Part shown: positions 37,208 through 45,924 of the stretch, piece after piece
Layout: every line of letters begins with the position of its first letter
How positions within the stretch are numbered: the first letter of the stretch is position 1
Source of the DNA: Chitinilyticum piscinae
Lineage (GTDB): Bacteria; Pseudomonadota; Gammaproteobacteria; Burkholderiales; Chitinibacteraceae
DNA length: 64,000 nt
Direction: 5' to 3'
Assembly: GCF_015223195.1 (NCBI RefSeq)
Contig: NZ_JADFUA010000001.1
Coordinates: forward strand, 763,858 to 827,857
Position numbers and translations under genes: made by a program
Notes under the pieces: model-generated
What the model saw: the letters and a program-made list of their open reading frames with translations, nothing else
What the model was told of the DNA's origin: nothing
Database searches by the model: none

Positions 37208-37933
37208 TCAGATGCGCTCGCTGGAGCCCACATACCGCCACTTGCCCGATTCCAGCGGGCCCAGTGCCAGGCGGCCGATGCGGATGCGTTTGACGGCAGT
37301 CAGCGTCAGCCCCGCTGCTTCGGCGAGTTCGCCCAGCCACAGCGCAGGCGGATTGCGCAGCACGATACGGATCTGCTGTTCGCTCTGGCGCGAGGCCTTG
37401 AAGCCCTTGAGCGGGACCTCACGAAAGCGGGCGGTCTTTTCCAGCTTGCTGATCTGCTCGGGGGTGACCGCTTCCTCGACCCAGAGCAGGTATTCCAGCT
37501 CGCAATCCTTGCGGATGCGATCCGCCAGATGCTTGTCCTGTGTGAGCACCACAAGCCCGGTGGCTGCTTCGGCCAGTGCGGCCGGCAGGTGCTGCTGGTC
37601 CAGGTGGCGACGCAGCGGGTAGATACCGCTCTGGTCCGAGGGTGACTGGCGCGATTTGCCCAGCAGCGGACGCGCTTCGTCCAGCCATTTTTCTCCGGCC
37701 ATATCGATGCCGGCAGGCTTGTTCAGAATCAGTGTGACACTGTCGGGCTGATTCTGCCGCACTTCTTCCGAGAGGGTGACTTTCTGCCCGCGCTTGACGC
37801 GGCTGCCCAGCGTGTCGACGACCTTGCCGTCGACCATGACGCGGCCGGTCTCGATCAGGCGGTCGGCCTCGCTGCGGGAACACAGGCCCAGTTCGGCCAT
37901 GTATTTGGAAAGACGGAGGGTTTCGTGGTCCAT
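37208..37933 (-). CDS. S4-domain pseudouridine synthase homologue, catalytic Asp apparently lost
   Basis: The 241-residue protein has an N-terminal S4 RNA-binding domain (about 7-65: RLSKYMAELGLCSRSEADRLI) and the RsuA/RluB-type catalytic fold (LILNKPAG, TGLVVLTQDKHLADRI, EYLLWVEE). In active relatives the segment before TGL reads GRLDxDS, with Asp as nucleophile. Here the same alignment gives AALAEAATGLVVLT, so the Arg and Asp are Ala. The DNA supports the reading, with no frameshift. It may be an RNA-binding protein without pseudouridylation activity. AAGGCAG precedes the ATG at 37933. Confidence 0.82.
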   Translation of the reverse strand: MDHETLRLSKYMAELGLCSRSEADRLIETGRVMVDGKVVDTLGSRVKRGQKVTLSEEVRQNQPDSVTLILNKPAGIDMAGEKWLDEARPLLGKSRQSPSDQSGIYPLRRHLDQQHLPAALAEAATGLVVLTQDKHLADRIRKDCELEYLLWVEEAVTPEQISKLEKTARFREVPLKGFKASRQSEQQIRIVLRNPPALWLGELAEAAGLTLTAVKRIRIGRLALGPLESGKWRYVGSSERI

Positions 37934-37969
37934 GCGGGCTGCCTTGCAAAGCGGAGGGAGAATGCAAAA

Positions 37970-37991
37970 CAGGCTGGTGCACACCAGCCTG
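37970..37991 (-). terminator. Intrinsic terminator of the TSUP transporter gene
   Basis: A 10-bp inverted repeat CAGGCTGGTG/CACCAGCCTG is followed on the minus strand by TTTTGC. It lies between the TSUP stop (38027) and the pseudouridine synthase homologue start (37933). Confidence 0.7.
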
Positions 37992-38026
37992 CCTTGGCGC
38001 AATTATAGCCCTTTAAGGCGAGCCGG

Positions 38027-38998
38027 TCAGGCCAGTGCCTTGTAGAGGTTGTAGCAGCTCAGGAGGCTGATCAGGCTGCCGACCAGCCACAGCAGCGTGC
38101 GGGTCGAGAGCTTTTTCACCAGGACGGCGGCGAAGGGGGCGGCAAACAGCCCGCCGAAAATCAGGCCCGCGATCAGAATCCAGTGGTCGACTTCGGCCCA
38201 CAGCAGGAAGGCACCGCCGGTGGCCAGCGCGATGAAGAATTCAGCGGCGTTGACCGAGCCGATGGTGGTGCGCGGGTCATTGCCGCGGCCAACGAGCGTG
38301 GAGGTCACAACCGGCCCCCAGCCACCGCCGCCGACGGCATCGACAAAACCGCCGGTGAGCGCCAGCTTGCTGACATGCTTGAGCTCGCCCTGCGGGCGCG
38401 GGCGACTGCCCAGAAAGGCCTTGCGCAGGATGACCAGACCCAGGATCAGCAGGTAGGCGGCAATAAAGGGCTTGAGCAGCTTGCCGTCGATGCTGGTCAA
38501 CAGATATGCGCCAGCCACCCCGCCGATCACACCGGGGATGACCAGGCGGCGGAACAGCTTTTTGTCGACGTTGCCGAGCTTGAAATGCGAGGCACCGGAA
38601 AAGCCGGTGGTGAAGACTTCGGCAATGTGCACGGCGGCCGAGGCGGCGGCCGGACTTGCGCCGGTGCCGATCAGGAAGGTGGTCGAGCTGATGCCGTAGG
38701 CCATGCCCAGTGCGCCGTCGATGGCCTGCGCGGCAAACCCGACGGCCACGGCGGCCCAGAATTCCGGCGAGGTCAGAACACGCTGCGCCACGCCGGCAAA
38801 CTGCGACTGGCTCGCGGTATCCAGGTGCCCGATCGTGTAGACCAGCCCGGCCAGCAGTACCAGGGTCCCCAGTAGCAGCACCGGCATGCTGCGCCAGCGC
38901 GGCGTGGCAATGCGGTCGGCGTCGCTGGGCGGGATGCCGAGTGCGGCGTGTTCGCGGTTGACGGCGTTGTCGCTGTGCTGGATGGGGCGGATTTTCAT
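38027..38998 (-). CDS. TSUP (TauE/SafE) family permease
   Basis: The 323-residue membrane protein has about eight helices and the repeated TSUP pattern: GFAAQAIDGALGMAYGISSTTFL in the first half and GGFVDAVGGGGWGPVVTSTLV in the second, with GxxGG turns. A hydrophilic 35-residue N-terminus precedes the first helix. The family moves organosulfur compounds or sulfite; the substrate cannot be read here. No sulfur metabolism genes are adjacent. An AT-rich region upstream contains a promoter-like sequence. Confidence 0.9.
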   Translation of the reverse strand: MKIRPIQHSDNAVNREHAALGIPPSDADRIATPRWRSMPVLLLGTLVLLAGLVYTIGHLDTASQSQFAGVAQRVLTSPEFWAAVAVGFAAQAIDGALGMAYGISSTTFLIGTGASPAAASAAVHIAEVFTTGFSGASHFKLGNVDKKLFRRLVIPGVIGGVAGAYLLTSIDGKLLKPFIAAYLLILGLVILRKAFLGSRPRPQGELKHVSKLALTGGFVDAVGGGGWGPVVTSTLVGRGNDPRTTIGSVNAAEFFIALATGGAFLLWAEVDHWILIAGLIFGGLFAAPFAAVLVKKLSTRTLLWLVGSLISLLSCYNLYKALA

Positions 38999-39058
38999 GA
39001 GTGGCTGCGGTGCTATTGGAGTACAGCCGGAATGCTAACGCGCCACCTTATATGCAAA

Positions 39059-39088
39059 TAAATACTTTAATCGAATTTGTATATTCAA
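39059..39088 (-). promoter_or_regulatory. Candidate promoter for the TSUP permease
   Basis: On the minus strand TTGAAT (39088-39083) and TATTTA (39064-39059) are 18 bases apart in a region that is strongly AT-rich compared with its surroundings. The ATG follows about 60 bases downstream, leaving room for an activator site. Confidence 0.4.
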
Positions 39089-39089
39089 A

Positions 39090-39716
39090 TTAGAGATAAG
39101 TGAGCGGAAAGTAGGCAATCATCGCACCGGCCAGCAGCATCAGTGGCAAGGCCAGCCACAGCAAACGGGAAAACGGTGCGGCAGGGCTGGCCAGCCAGTC
39201 CGGACGGACAAAGGCGAAATGCAGGCCGCGACCGGCGTCATGGCACAGATTCCACAGTATTCCGGCCGAGCAATACAGCAGTGAGGACAGGTAGAGGTTG
39301 GATAGCCAGGTTTCCGGGTAGTCGCCATCACGCAGTACCAGATAGCCGTCATAGCTCCACGAGGCGCTGAACAGCCAGCACACCACTGCGAGAAAGACGT
39401 CCATTGCCACAGCCTGGCGCCGGCAGGCTCGCCAAAGTATGCCGACGGCCCATGGTGCGGAAAGGAAGGTAAGCACCGACATGAACAGTGCATCGGCGTA
39501 ATCCCAGGTCGGATCGCCGGTGTAGGGGGCGATCAGTACGAAGCTGGTCGTGGCCAGTGCCGCGCTCAGCCACTTCCAGCGCTGCAGGATAAACCGCATG
39601 TAACCGGCATGGCGCCGGGCCAGCGCCCTCCGCTGGCTACATGCCAGAATCAGTGCCAGAGCACACACCAGCAGCCAGCCGTAGAGATAGATGCTCAGAA
39701 TTGGGTGTGCCTGCAT
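39090..39716 (-). CDS. Multi-pass membrane protein of unknown function
   Basis: This 208-residue protein has about six hydrophobic segments (first at 6-27, last at 186-206) with charged loops between. It has no motif I recognise. It is the last gene of the MBOAT/SGNH run, 41 bases after the SGNH protein gene on the same strand, so it may belong to that operon. The stop codon lies next to the promoter-like region of the TSUP gene. Confidence 0.65.
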   Translation of the reverse strand: MQAHPILSIYLYGWLLVCALALILACSQRRALARRHAGYMRFILQRWKWLSAALATTSFVLIAPYTGDPTWDYADALFMSVLTFLSAPWAVGILWRACRRQAVAMDVFLAVVCWLFSASWSYDGYLVLRDGDYPETWLSNLYLSSLLYCSAGILWNLCHDAGRGLHFAFVRPDWLASPAAPFSRLLWLALPLMLLAGAMIAYFPLTYL

Positions 39717-39757
39717 TTGTGTATGCTCCGGTAGGCTGGAATTTGTATGGCTTTGAG

Positions 39758-40975
39758 CTACATACGCTTGCCGGTATTAGTGGTGGCTGCCAGCTTCTTC
39801 TGGCCATACAGCCGCATCATGGCGTCATACAGCGCAACACCGCTCTGCTCGTAGCCTTCCGGCGAGAGGTGAACCAGATCCGGGCGCGCCAGTGGCGGAT
39901 TGCGGCTGGCCCAGTTCTGGATGGCGCAATTGCCGCCCATGGCGTCAGCCCAGTCCCAGTACAGCAGGTGTTCCTGATTGGCGATTTCGCGCTGGATCTG
40001 TTGCACGCGCAAGAGATTGGGCGCCAGACCGTACTGCTCGCAGCCTGCGGCGACACCGCCCCCCTTCTTGGCCGAGCTGGGGGCACCGACCAGCAGGATG
40101 GCCGCTTCCGGAGCGCCGCGCTTGAGCATGCGCACCGCCGAGCGCAACTCGGCTCGGTAAGTGACATCGACGAATTTGGGGTCGAAGGCTTCGTTGGTGC
40201 CGTAGGCCAGCACGATCAGATCGGGTTTGCGCCAGCGCAGCTGTTCCTGCAGCAGCTCCGGATTCCAGTTTTGCAGCACGCGCACCTGCGCACCGACAAT
40301 GCCCAGGCTGTCGTAGCTGACACCGGGGTTGAGCCGGTCGAGCACCAGTCCGCCCAACTCGCTGCCGTTGCCATCATTGCGCAGCCGGATCGGGGTAGCG
40401 GCCCACGGGCTGAACATCACATTGTATTCATCCCAGCCCGCCTTGCTGCGCGGAGGCAGATCCCGCGTTTCGCCATTGGGCAGTGTCACGGTCCAGCCAC
40501 CTGCTGCCGGACTGCTGCGTGTCCAGACCGACAGGCGCCACAGGCCGTCTGCCAGCGGCGTCTTCGGGGCGATTTCGATTTCCGCACCGGGAGCCGGGCG
40601 GTTGATGATCCCGCCGACCGGAAAATCACCGGGGCTGTATGTGCTGCGGCTGATCTGCGTCTGCCAGTCGCCCTTCATGCGCTGGAAGACCAGCGCCGAG
40701 CGCTGGTTGGTCACATAACCCGGTGTCAGCCAGCCGTAGCCGGCATCGCCGAAGCGAGCCTGCAGGCGTTCGCGGATTGCATGGGTGAAGTATTCGCCGG
40801 CGGTGTGCGAATCCCCCAGTTGCAGAATGCGTACCGTGTCGCTGCCGTTGCCGGATTCCAGCGCGGCAAACTGGCGCCAGACGCGCTGGGCATTCAGGTC
40901 GCCATAATCGATGATTTCGGCCGCGTGCAGCGGCCCGGCGAGGAAGGTGGCTGCCAGCAGCCAGTGCCGGATCAT
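39758..40975 (-). CDS. Periplasmic SGNH/GDSL hydrolase-like protein
   Basis: The 405-residue protein has a signal peptide (MIRHWLLAATFLAGPLHA) and an SGNH catalytic domain split by a beta-rich insertion of about 120 residues (100-220). The SGNH blocks are visible: LGDSHTAGEYF (nucleophile Ser), YGTNEA (oxyanion Asn) and DLVHLSPEGY (Asp/His). It overlaps the stop of the DUF459 gene by four bases. With the MBOAT protein and the DUF459 partner it forms a likely acyl transfer system acting on a periplasmic polymer; whether it adds or removes acetyl groups cannot be told from sequence. Confidence 0.85.
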   Translation of the reverse strand: MIRHWLLAATFLAGPLHAAEIIDYGDLNAQRVWRQFAALESGNGSDTVRILQLGDSHTAGEYFTHAIRERLQARFGDAGYGWLTPGYVTNQRSALVFQRMKGDWQTQISRSTYSPGDFPVGGIINRPAPGAEIEIAPKTPLADGLWRLSVWTRSSPAAGGWTVTLPNGETRDLPPRSKAGWDEYNVMFSPWAATPIRLRNDGNGSELGGLVLDRLNPGVSYDSLGIVGAQVRVLQNWNPELLQEQLRWRKPDLIVLAYGTNEAFDPKFVDVTYRAELRSAVRMLKRGAPEAAILLVGAPSSAKKGGGVAAGCEQYGLAPNLLRVQQIQREIANQEHLLYWDWADAMGGNCAIQNWASRNPPLARPDLVHLSPEGYEQSGVALYDAMMRLYGQKKLAATTNTGKRM

Positions 40976-42063
40976 TGCGCCTCCGCAGCGGCTGGCAGCT
41001 GGAACTGCGCGAGAATGGCGTCGGCGAGTTTTTGCTGGCCGGCGCGGGTGAAGTGCACGCCGTCGTCGGTACGCATGGCGACCTTGCGCTCACCTTCCAT
41101 GCGGTATTTGTTGTAGGCCGGTCCGCTGCCGACGATGTCCTGGGTCGGTACGAAACGCGCGTGCCGCTCCAGTGTTTCCCGCTCGAAAAGCTGGTTCAGA
41201 GTCGGCACACCGGCATTGATCTTGTCCTTGCCCATGGCGGGGGCGCCCAGCCAGACCACCTCGACCTTGTTGTTCTGCGCGTACTGCAGGATGTCGGCAA
41301 TGCGTGCTTCGTATTCACTTTGCCAGCGGGCCGTGCCGAAGCGCTCGTACTTGCCGTCCAGAATCATGTCCCAGGTATCGTTGGCGCCAAGGAAGACCAC
41401 CAGGGTCGTAATGCCGTGCTGCGGCACCAGTGTTTTGACTGTCTTGGGCCAGTCGAAATAGCCGGGATAGGTCAGGCCGGTACTCTGCTTGCTGGCGTCA
41501 ACGCTGGCGATGCCGTATTCGCGCTGCAAGGTGCGGATGGCCAGCGGCGCCACGCCCTGCATCATCGAATCGCCGATGAACAGGACCTTGTCTTTCTGTG
41601 TGAGAACGATCTTGCCGTCGTTGCTGCGACGTCCGCCGACCAGTGCAGGCGAGACGGGCTGGCCATGGGCGTACTGCGCCATATTGATGGCCAGCGCGCT
41701 GCGGCCGACGGATGAGACGCTCGCGGGCAGAGCCGAGCTCATGGCAAGAGATGGCAGGGTCGATGGGGTACTGACCGGACCATGCAGCAGGATATTCGCG
41801 GCGGTGACCATGCGGGTGCTGGCGGAATCCAGCCAGCCGGCAAGGCTGAGGAAGGGCTCTTCCATTTCCTGATTGATTTCGCTGCCCATCTGGCCGAGCG
41901 GGCTTTGCGAGAAGGGGGCCAGCCCGCTTTCGCGGTGGCGGGTCTGCTGCCAGTAGGTATCCAGCGCCGTATGCCGCAGCCACACGATCAGCAGCAGCGT
42001 GCCGATCAGGGTGAGCACGATCTGGAAGGGGGGCACGTTGGAGGGGGCGGTAGTGGCTTGCAT
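40972..42063 (-). CDS. Membrane-anchored DUF459 SGNH protein
   Basis: The 363-residue protein has an N-terminal uncleaved membrane anchor (FQIVLTLIGTLLLIVWL, about 13-29), a 110-residue linker, and a C-terminal SGNH domain: IGDSMMQGV, FLGANDTW and TDDGVHFTRAG. In MBOAT systems such as AlgIJX or PatAB a periplasmic SGNH enzyme takes the acyl group from the MBOAT and places it on the glycan, the role proposed here. It starts 18 bases after the MBOAT stop. A shorter relative is encoded at 15992-16792. Confidence 0.87.
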   Translation of the reverse strand: MQATTAPSNVPPFQIVLTLIGTLLLIVWLRHTALDTYWQQTRHRESGLAPFSQSPLGQMGSEINQEMEEPFLSLAGWLDSASTRMVTAANILLHGPVSTPSTLPSLAMSSALPASVSSVGRSALAINMAQYAHGQPVSPALVGGRRSNDGKIVLTQKDKVLFIGDSMMQGVAPLAIRTLQREYGIASVDASKQSTGLTYPGYFDWPKTVKTLVPQHGITTLVVFLGANDTWDMILDGKYERFGTARWQSEYEARIADILQYAQNNKVEVVWLGAPAMGKDKINAGVPTLNQLFERETLERHARFVPTQDIVGSGPAYNKYRMEGERKVAMRTDDGVHFTRAGQQKLADAILAQFQLPAAAEAQ

Positions 42064-42081
42064 CGCGAGAAACCGGTTCGA

Positions 42082-43515
42082 TCAATACTGATAGTAGATA
42101 AAGGCGGGCACCCCGCTGGGGGCGAGCATGATGATGCCCTGCACCAGCCCGGCCAGCGGCAGTGGCTTGATGTACCAGGGCAGGCGGCGAAGGCCGGCCA
42201 GCAGCCGGTCGCGCAAGCGGCTGCTGTAGCGCCAGAAGACGAAGCAGGCGGCAACAAAGGCAAATCCACCCAGGACGTTCAGTTGCAGGCGCGGCGAAAA
42301 ATGGCCCAGACTCGCCAGATAGTGGGTCGCATCCCAGGCGCTGTCGGCGCGGAAATAGACCCAGGCGATGCAGACAAAATGAAAGGTGATGACCATGGCC
42401 AGCCACTCCGGCATGTGCCACGGCGTTGCGCGGCGGCGCTGCAGTTCGTCCCAGGCATTCTGCACCACCATGCCGCCACCGTGCAGGGCGCCCCAGAACA
42501 GATACTTGATGCTTGCGCCATGCCAGAGACCGCTGATCACCATGGCACTGAACAGATTGAGCTGCGTGCGCCCCCAGCCGGCCCGGCTGCCACCCAGCGG
42601 GATATAGACGAAATCACGGATCCAGCTCGACAGCGTGATATGCCAGCGCCGCCAGAAATCGCGCAGGCTGGTCGCCAGATAGGGCTGGTTGAAATTCTGC
42701 GGCAGCTGGTAACCCAGCAGCAGTGCCAGTGCGATCACCAGTTCGGTGTAGCCGCTGAAATCAAAATAGATCTGCAGCGCGTAGGCATACATGCCCAGCA
42801 GCAGTTCCAGCCCGTGATAGGCATCCGGATTGGCGAACAGCGGGGTAACCCAGGCATCGGCCAGCCAGCTGGCCAGCCAGATTTTCTTGGTCAGCGCGGA
42901 AATGAGCAGCACCAGCGCCAGATCGGCTTCGCGGACGTGACGGGTTTCGGTGCTTTGCAATTGCTTGAGCAGGCCTTCCGGACGGCAGATCGGACCGGCC
43001 AGCAAGGAAGGAAAGAATGACAGATACAGCAGGGTGTCCAGGGGCTTGGCCGGCACGTATTTGCCTTTGGCCACACTGACGAGATAGGCAATGGCCTGGA
43101 AGGTGTAAAAGGAAATGCCGACCGGCATCAGGATATCAAGCGGTGGCAGTACCCAGCCAAGATGCAAGCCATCCATCAGGGTCTGCATCTGATCGCGGAA
43201 AAAATCGTAGTACTTGAATACGGCCAGATTGACGACCGAGGCCGCGATGCCGCCGGCAGTCCAGTGCCGGCGATAAGTCTGTGACCTGGCCATGCCTTGT
43301 ACGCACAGCATGACCACGCCGCTGTAGAGAAACAGGATCAGCGCGAAACGCCAGTCGAGCAAGCCATAAAAGAGATAACTGGCCGCCAGTAGCAGCCATT
43401 TCTGTGGCTGAACCCAGCGTTGCAATCCCCAGTAGAGCAAGAGAAAAGCGGTAAAGGCCAGTGCGAATTCGGGGGAAAGGTAACTCATGGGCGGGTGTGT
43501 AATGCAATTCGCCAT
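42082..43515 (-). CDS. MBOAT family O-acyltransferase (AlgI-like)
   Basis: The protein of about 477 residues is a multi-pass membrane acyltransferase. Signatures are FKYYDFF, LMPVGISFYTFQAIAY, FFPSLLAGPICR, the conserved IYFDFSGYTELVI, FWRRWHITLSSWIRDFVYIPLGG, and the catalytic His in GLWHGAS. AlgI-like MBOATs move acetyl from cytoplasmic donors across the membrane for polysaccharide or peptidoglycan O-acetylation. ATGs at 43518 and 43515 follow AAGGTAGA; an ATG at 43488 (MSYLSPEF) is another possible start. It heads the operon MBOAT-DUF459-SGNH-membrane protein, with no polysaccharide polymerase nearby. Confidence 0.93.
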   Translation of the reverse strand: MANCITHPPMSYLSPEFALAFTAFLLLYWGLQRWVQPQKWLLLAASYLFYGLLDWRFALILFLYSGVVMLCVQGMARSQTYRRHWTAGGIAASVVNLAVFKYYDFFRDQMQTLMDGLHLGWVLPPLDILMPVGISFYTFQAIAYLVSVAKGKYVPAKPLDTLLYLSFFPSLLAGPICRPEGLLKQLQSTETRHVREADLALVLLISALTKKIWLASWLADAWVTPLFANPDAYHGLELLLGMYAYALQIYFDFSGYTELVIALALLLGYQLPQNFNQPYLATSLRDFWRRWHITLSSWIRDFVYIPLGGSRAGWGRTQLNLFSAMVISGLWHGASIKYLFWGALHGGGMVVQNAWDELQRRRATPWHMPEWLAMVITFHFVCIAWVYFRADSAWDATHYLASLGHFSPRLQLNVLGGFAFVAACFVFWRYSSRLRDRLLAGLRRLPWYIKPLPLAGLVQGIIMLAPSGVPAFIYYQY

Positions 43516-43773
43516 CATTCTACCTTGCAGCGGGTGCAATGTGTGGCGTTACGGCTGAAAGGCGACGACTTTTCTTGGCGCCATGCGGATATTTCCGGCC
43601 TGCCTGGGGATGATCGGGGCGGGCTGCCGCTTGGCTGGCCCTGAGGCTGACACCTTGTCGGCGATAGTGTGAAATCGATCACGGCAAGGCTTGCAATTCG
43701 CTTTGAAATGCTTACTCAAAAATTGCGGGTGTGGTATTTTGCGTCCGCCAATAACATGTACAAAGGAAAAACC

Positions 43774-44535
43774 GTGCAATCCAAGCTTCAAGCAATGCTG
43801 CTGTCCGTGGTTCTCGTCGCCGGCTCTGCTTCGGCGCTCGACCTGAACAAGCTGGTCGGCTCCAAGGACACCGTTGATTCTGCAGTCAAGGCGGCCACGT
43901 TCAGTGATGCTGACGCCCGCGCCATGGCGGATGCGGCGTGCCAGGAAAGCGATCTGGGTAACCGGATCGCCAGCGACAAGAGCAAATATGGCAAGCGTCT
44001 GGCTGTTATCAGCAAGAAAATGGGCAATGAGATCAACGGTATTCCTGTGAATTACAAGGTGTACGAGACCAATGAAGTGAACGCCTGGGCAATGGCCAAC
44101 GGCTGCATCCGGGTATACAGCGGCTTGATGGATATGATGACCGATGACGAAGTGATCGGTGTACTGGGGCATGAAATGGGCCACGTGGCGCTGGGCCACA
44201 CCAAGAAGGCCTATCAGATGGCGTATGCCACTGCCGCCGCTCGCAGTGCTGCGGGTACTTTCGGCAACAAGAACATCCAGGAACTGAGCAAATCCGATCT
44301 GGGCTTGCTGACCGAGAATCTGATCAACGCACAGTTCTCCCAATCGCAGGAACTGGATGCCGACAACTTCAGCTTCGATCTGCTGACCAAGAAAAACCTC
44401 AATCGCGAAGCGCTGGCCAGTGCGTTTCGCAAGCTGGAAAAGCTCAGCGGCAACGATCACAGCCTGATGAGCTCGCATCCGGCCTCGGCAGATCGTGCCA
44501 AGAACGTCGAAACCCGCATCGCATCGGGCAAGTAA
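43774..44535 (+). CDS. M48 family metalloprotease, periplasmic
   Basis: The 253-residue protein has a signal peptide (QSKLQAMLLSVVLVAGSASA) and an M48 peptidase domain with zinc motif HEMGH at 133-137 and the third ligand Glu in SQELDADNFSFDLL. It resembles the LoiP/YggG group, which are outer-membrane-associated quality-control proteases, but no lipobox Cys is seen. The GTG at 43774 with AAAGGA six bases upstream is the best start; an ATG at 43756 and earlier codons lack a ribosome site. It is divergent from the MBOAT operon; the roughly 258 bases between hold no other gene that I can see. Confidence 0.9.
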   Translation: MQSKLQAMLLSVVLVAGSASALDLNKLVGSKDTVDSAVKAATFSDADARAMADAACQESDLGNRIASDKSKYGKRLAVISKKMGNEINGIPVNYKVYETNEVNAWAMANGCIRVYSGLMDMMTDDEVIGVLGHEMGHVALGHTKKAYQMAYATAAARSAAGTFGNKNIQELSKSDLGLLTENLINAQFSQSQELDADNFSFDLLTKKNLNREALASAFRKLEKLSGNDHSLMSSHPASADRAKNVETRIASGK

Positions 44536-44556
44536 GCGCATAACTGAGCAGACCAG

Positions 44557-44576
44557 CGGCCGGGCTTGCCCGGCCG
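44557..44576 (+). terminator. Hairpin after the M48 protease gene
   Basis: CGGCCGGGC (44557-44565) pairs with GCCCGGCCG (44568-44576). The following bases TTGTCATTT are a poor U-tract, so termination is likely but not certain. Confidence 0.6.
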
Positions 44577-44663
44577 TTGTCATTTCGGCGCGCTGCTCTG
44601 CGGCCATAGTCGTTCAGCGCTGCGACAGGTTAGAATCGCGCTCCGTCTGTAGTACTGCCAGTC

Positions 44664-45917
44664 ATGTCCGATTCCCACGACCTTGCCGATCTGCTCGCGC
44701 CCGGCCTCGCGCCCGCCGACATTCCCGCGCTCAGCGCCCTGCTGGGCGCGCGCGGCCTGTTGTCGGCCTTCATCACGCTGTTTCGTGGTGGCGAGGACGA
44801 GGTGCTGCTGCGCATTCTAGTGCTGCGCGAAATCGGTCTGCGCGCCGCTGCGCCGCGCTGGTCCAGCCAGGAGTTGCTCAACCATTTCGCCTATCTGAAC
44901 GCGACCAAGCTCGAAACCGTGCTCAAGCGTTTCAGCAAGGACGGCCTCCTGGTGTGGGACAGTGACGACCAGCTTTACAGCCTGTCGACCACCGGCCGCG
45001 TCGTGCTGGCCGCCATTTCCAGCCTGACCCAGTTTGCCGAGGAGGATGCCGAGCTCGGTTACCTCACCGCGCAGGTGGCGGCCGGTCAGTCTGTCGGCGA
45101 TGTGGCGCCCGACGCGCTGCAGCACCTGCTGGCGCGCCTCAACGAATTGCACTCCGATTTCGAGGCTGCGCTCGAATCGCAATCCGAATTCCAGATCAAG
45201 GCCGCGCGCAAGCAGCTTGATAGCGTCTGGCGCTGGGTCGAAAAGGGCACCGAAATCATCCGCAGCGTGCTCGAAGACGAACATACCGGCTACGCCGAGC
45301 ATCAGGTGGCGCAGGCGATCGCGCTGGCGCAGGCGCGCATGCTGCGCCTCACCAGCGTGTTCCACCGGCGCCTGAACGAACTGGCTGCGCAGCGCGTGCA
45401 TCTGGGCGAATCGGGGCTGACGTCTAGCAATATCGCCGACTGGCTGCGCAACCAGAGCCAGGACACGCTGGCCAATCTGGGGCGTGATCTGCTGAGCTTC
45501 CACCCCGAGCCCAGCTGCGTGGTGTCCGACGTACTGCTCGACATCACCGAATTCGAGCTGCTGGAACGCGAGCGCGACAGCCACGAGCTCATGGCACTGC
45601 CGGCCTCGCAGGCGGCCCTGGAGGTCGGCGAAGTCGAAGCCGAACAGCTGCTCGCCGCCGATGCCTTTTATACTGACTTGCAGGGTATTGCCTCAGAGGT
45701 AACTATTTCAAAGGCTGTACTGGCTGATACCTACGAAGAAACCGTTTACCGCCTCTCGCTGCTGTCGCTCTTAGGCGACGCCGAAGTGGCGCTGGAAAAT
45801 TCGGTGGTCGCCGACATCGTGCGCCTGCCCTTCGCGCTGGAGCTCGATGCCAGCGTCGAAACCCTCGATCACCCCGCCGTCGCCGCGATGACCCGCGGGC
45901 GGCTGCGACCGTTTTGA
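44664..45917 (+). CDS. mksF: Condensin kleisin-like subunit MksF
   Basis: The 417-residue protein is the first gene of a three-gene SMC operon and matches the MukF/MksF/JetA type. It has an N-terminal winged helix that includes KLETVLKRFSKDGLLVWD, a long helical middle (about 130-300, with EALESQSEFQIKAARKQLDSVW) and a C-terminal domain that would contact the SMC head. It is mostly alpha-helical with no membrane segment. It is followed by mksE after 7 bases. Subfamily assignment rests on gene order and architecture. The ribosome site before the ATG is weak. Confidence 0.85.
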   Translation: MSDSHDLADLLAPGLAPADIPALSALLGARGLLSAFITLFRGGEDEVLLRILVLREIGLRAAAPRWSSQELLNHFAYLNATKLETVLKRFSKDGLLVWDSDDQLYSLSTTGRVVLAAISSLTQFAEEDAELGYLTAQVAAGQSVGDVAPDALQHLLARLNELHSDFEAALESQSEFQIKAARKQLDSVWRWVEKGTEIIRSVLEDEHTGYAEHQVAQAIALAQARMLRLTSVFHRRLNELAAQRVHLGESGLTSSNIADWLRNQSQDTLANLGRDLLSFHPEPSCVVSDVLLDITEFELLERERDSHELMALPASQAALEVGEVEAEQLLAADAFYTDLQGIASEVTISKAVLADTYEETVYRLSLLSLLGDAEVALENSVVADIVRLPFALELDASVETLDHPAVAAMTRGRLRPF

Positions 45918-45924
45918 GACCCCC

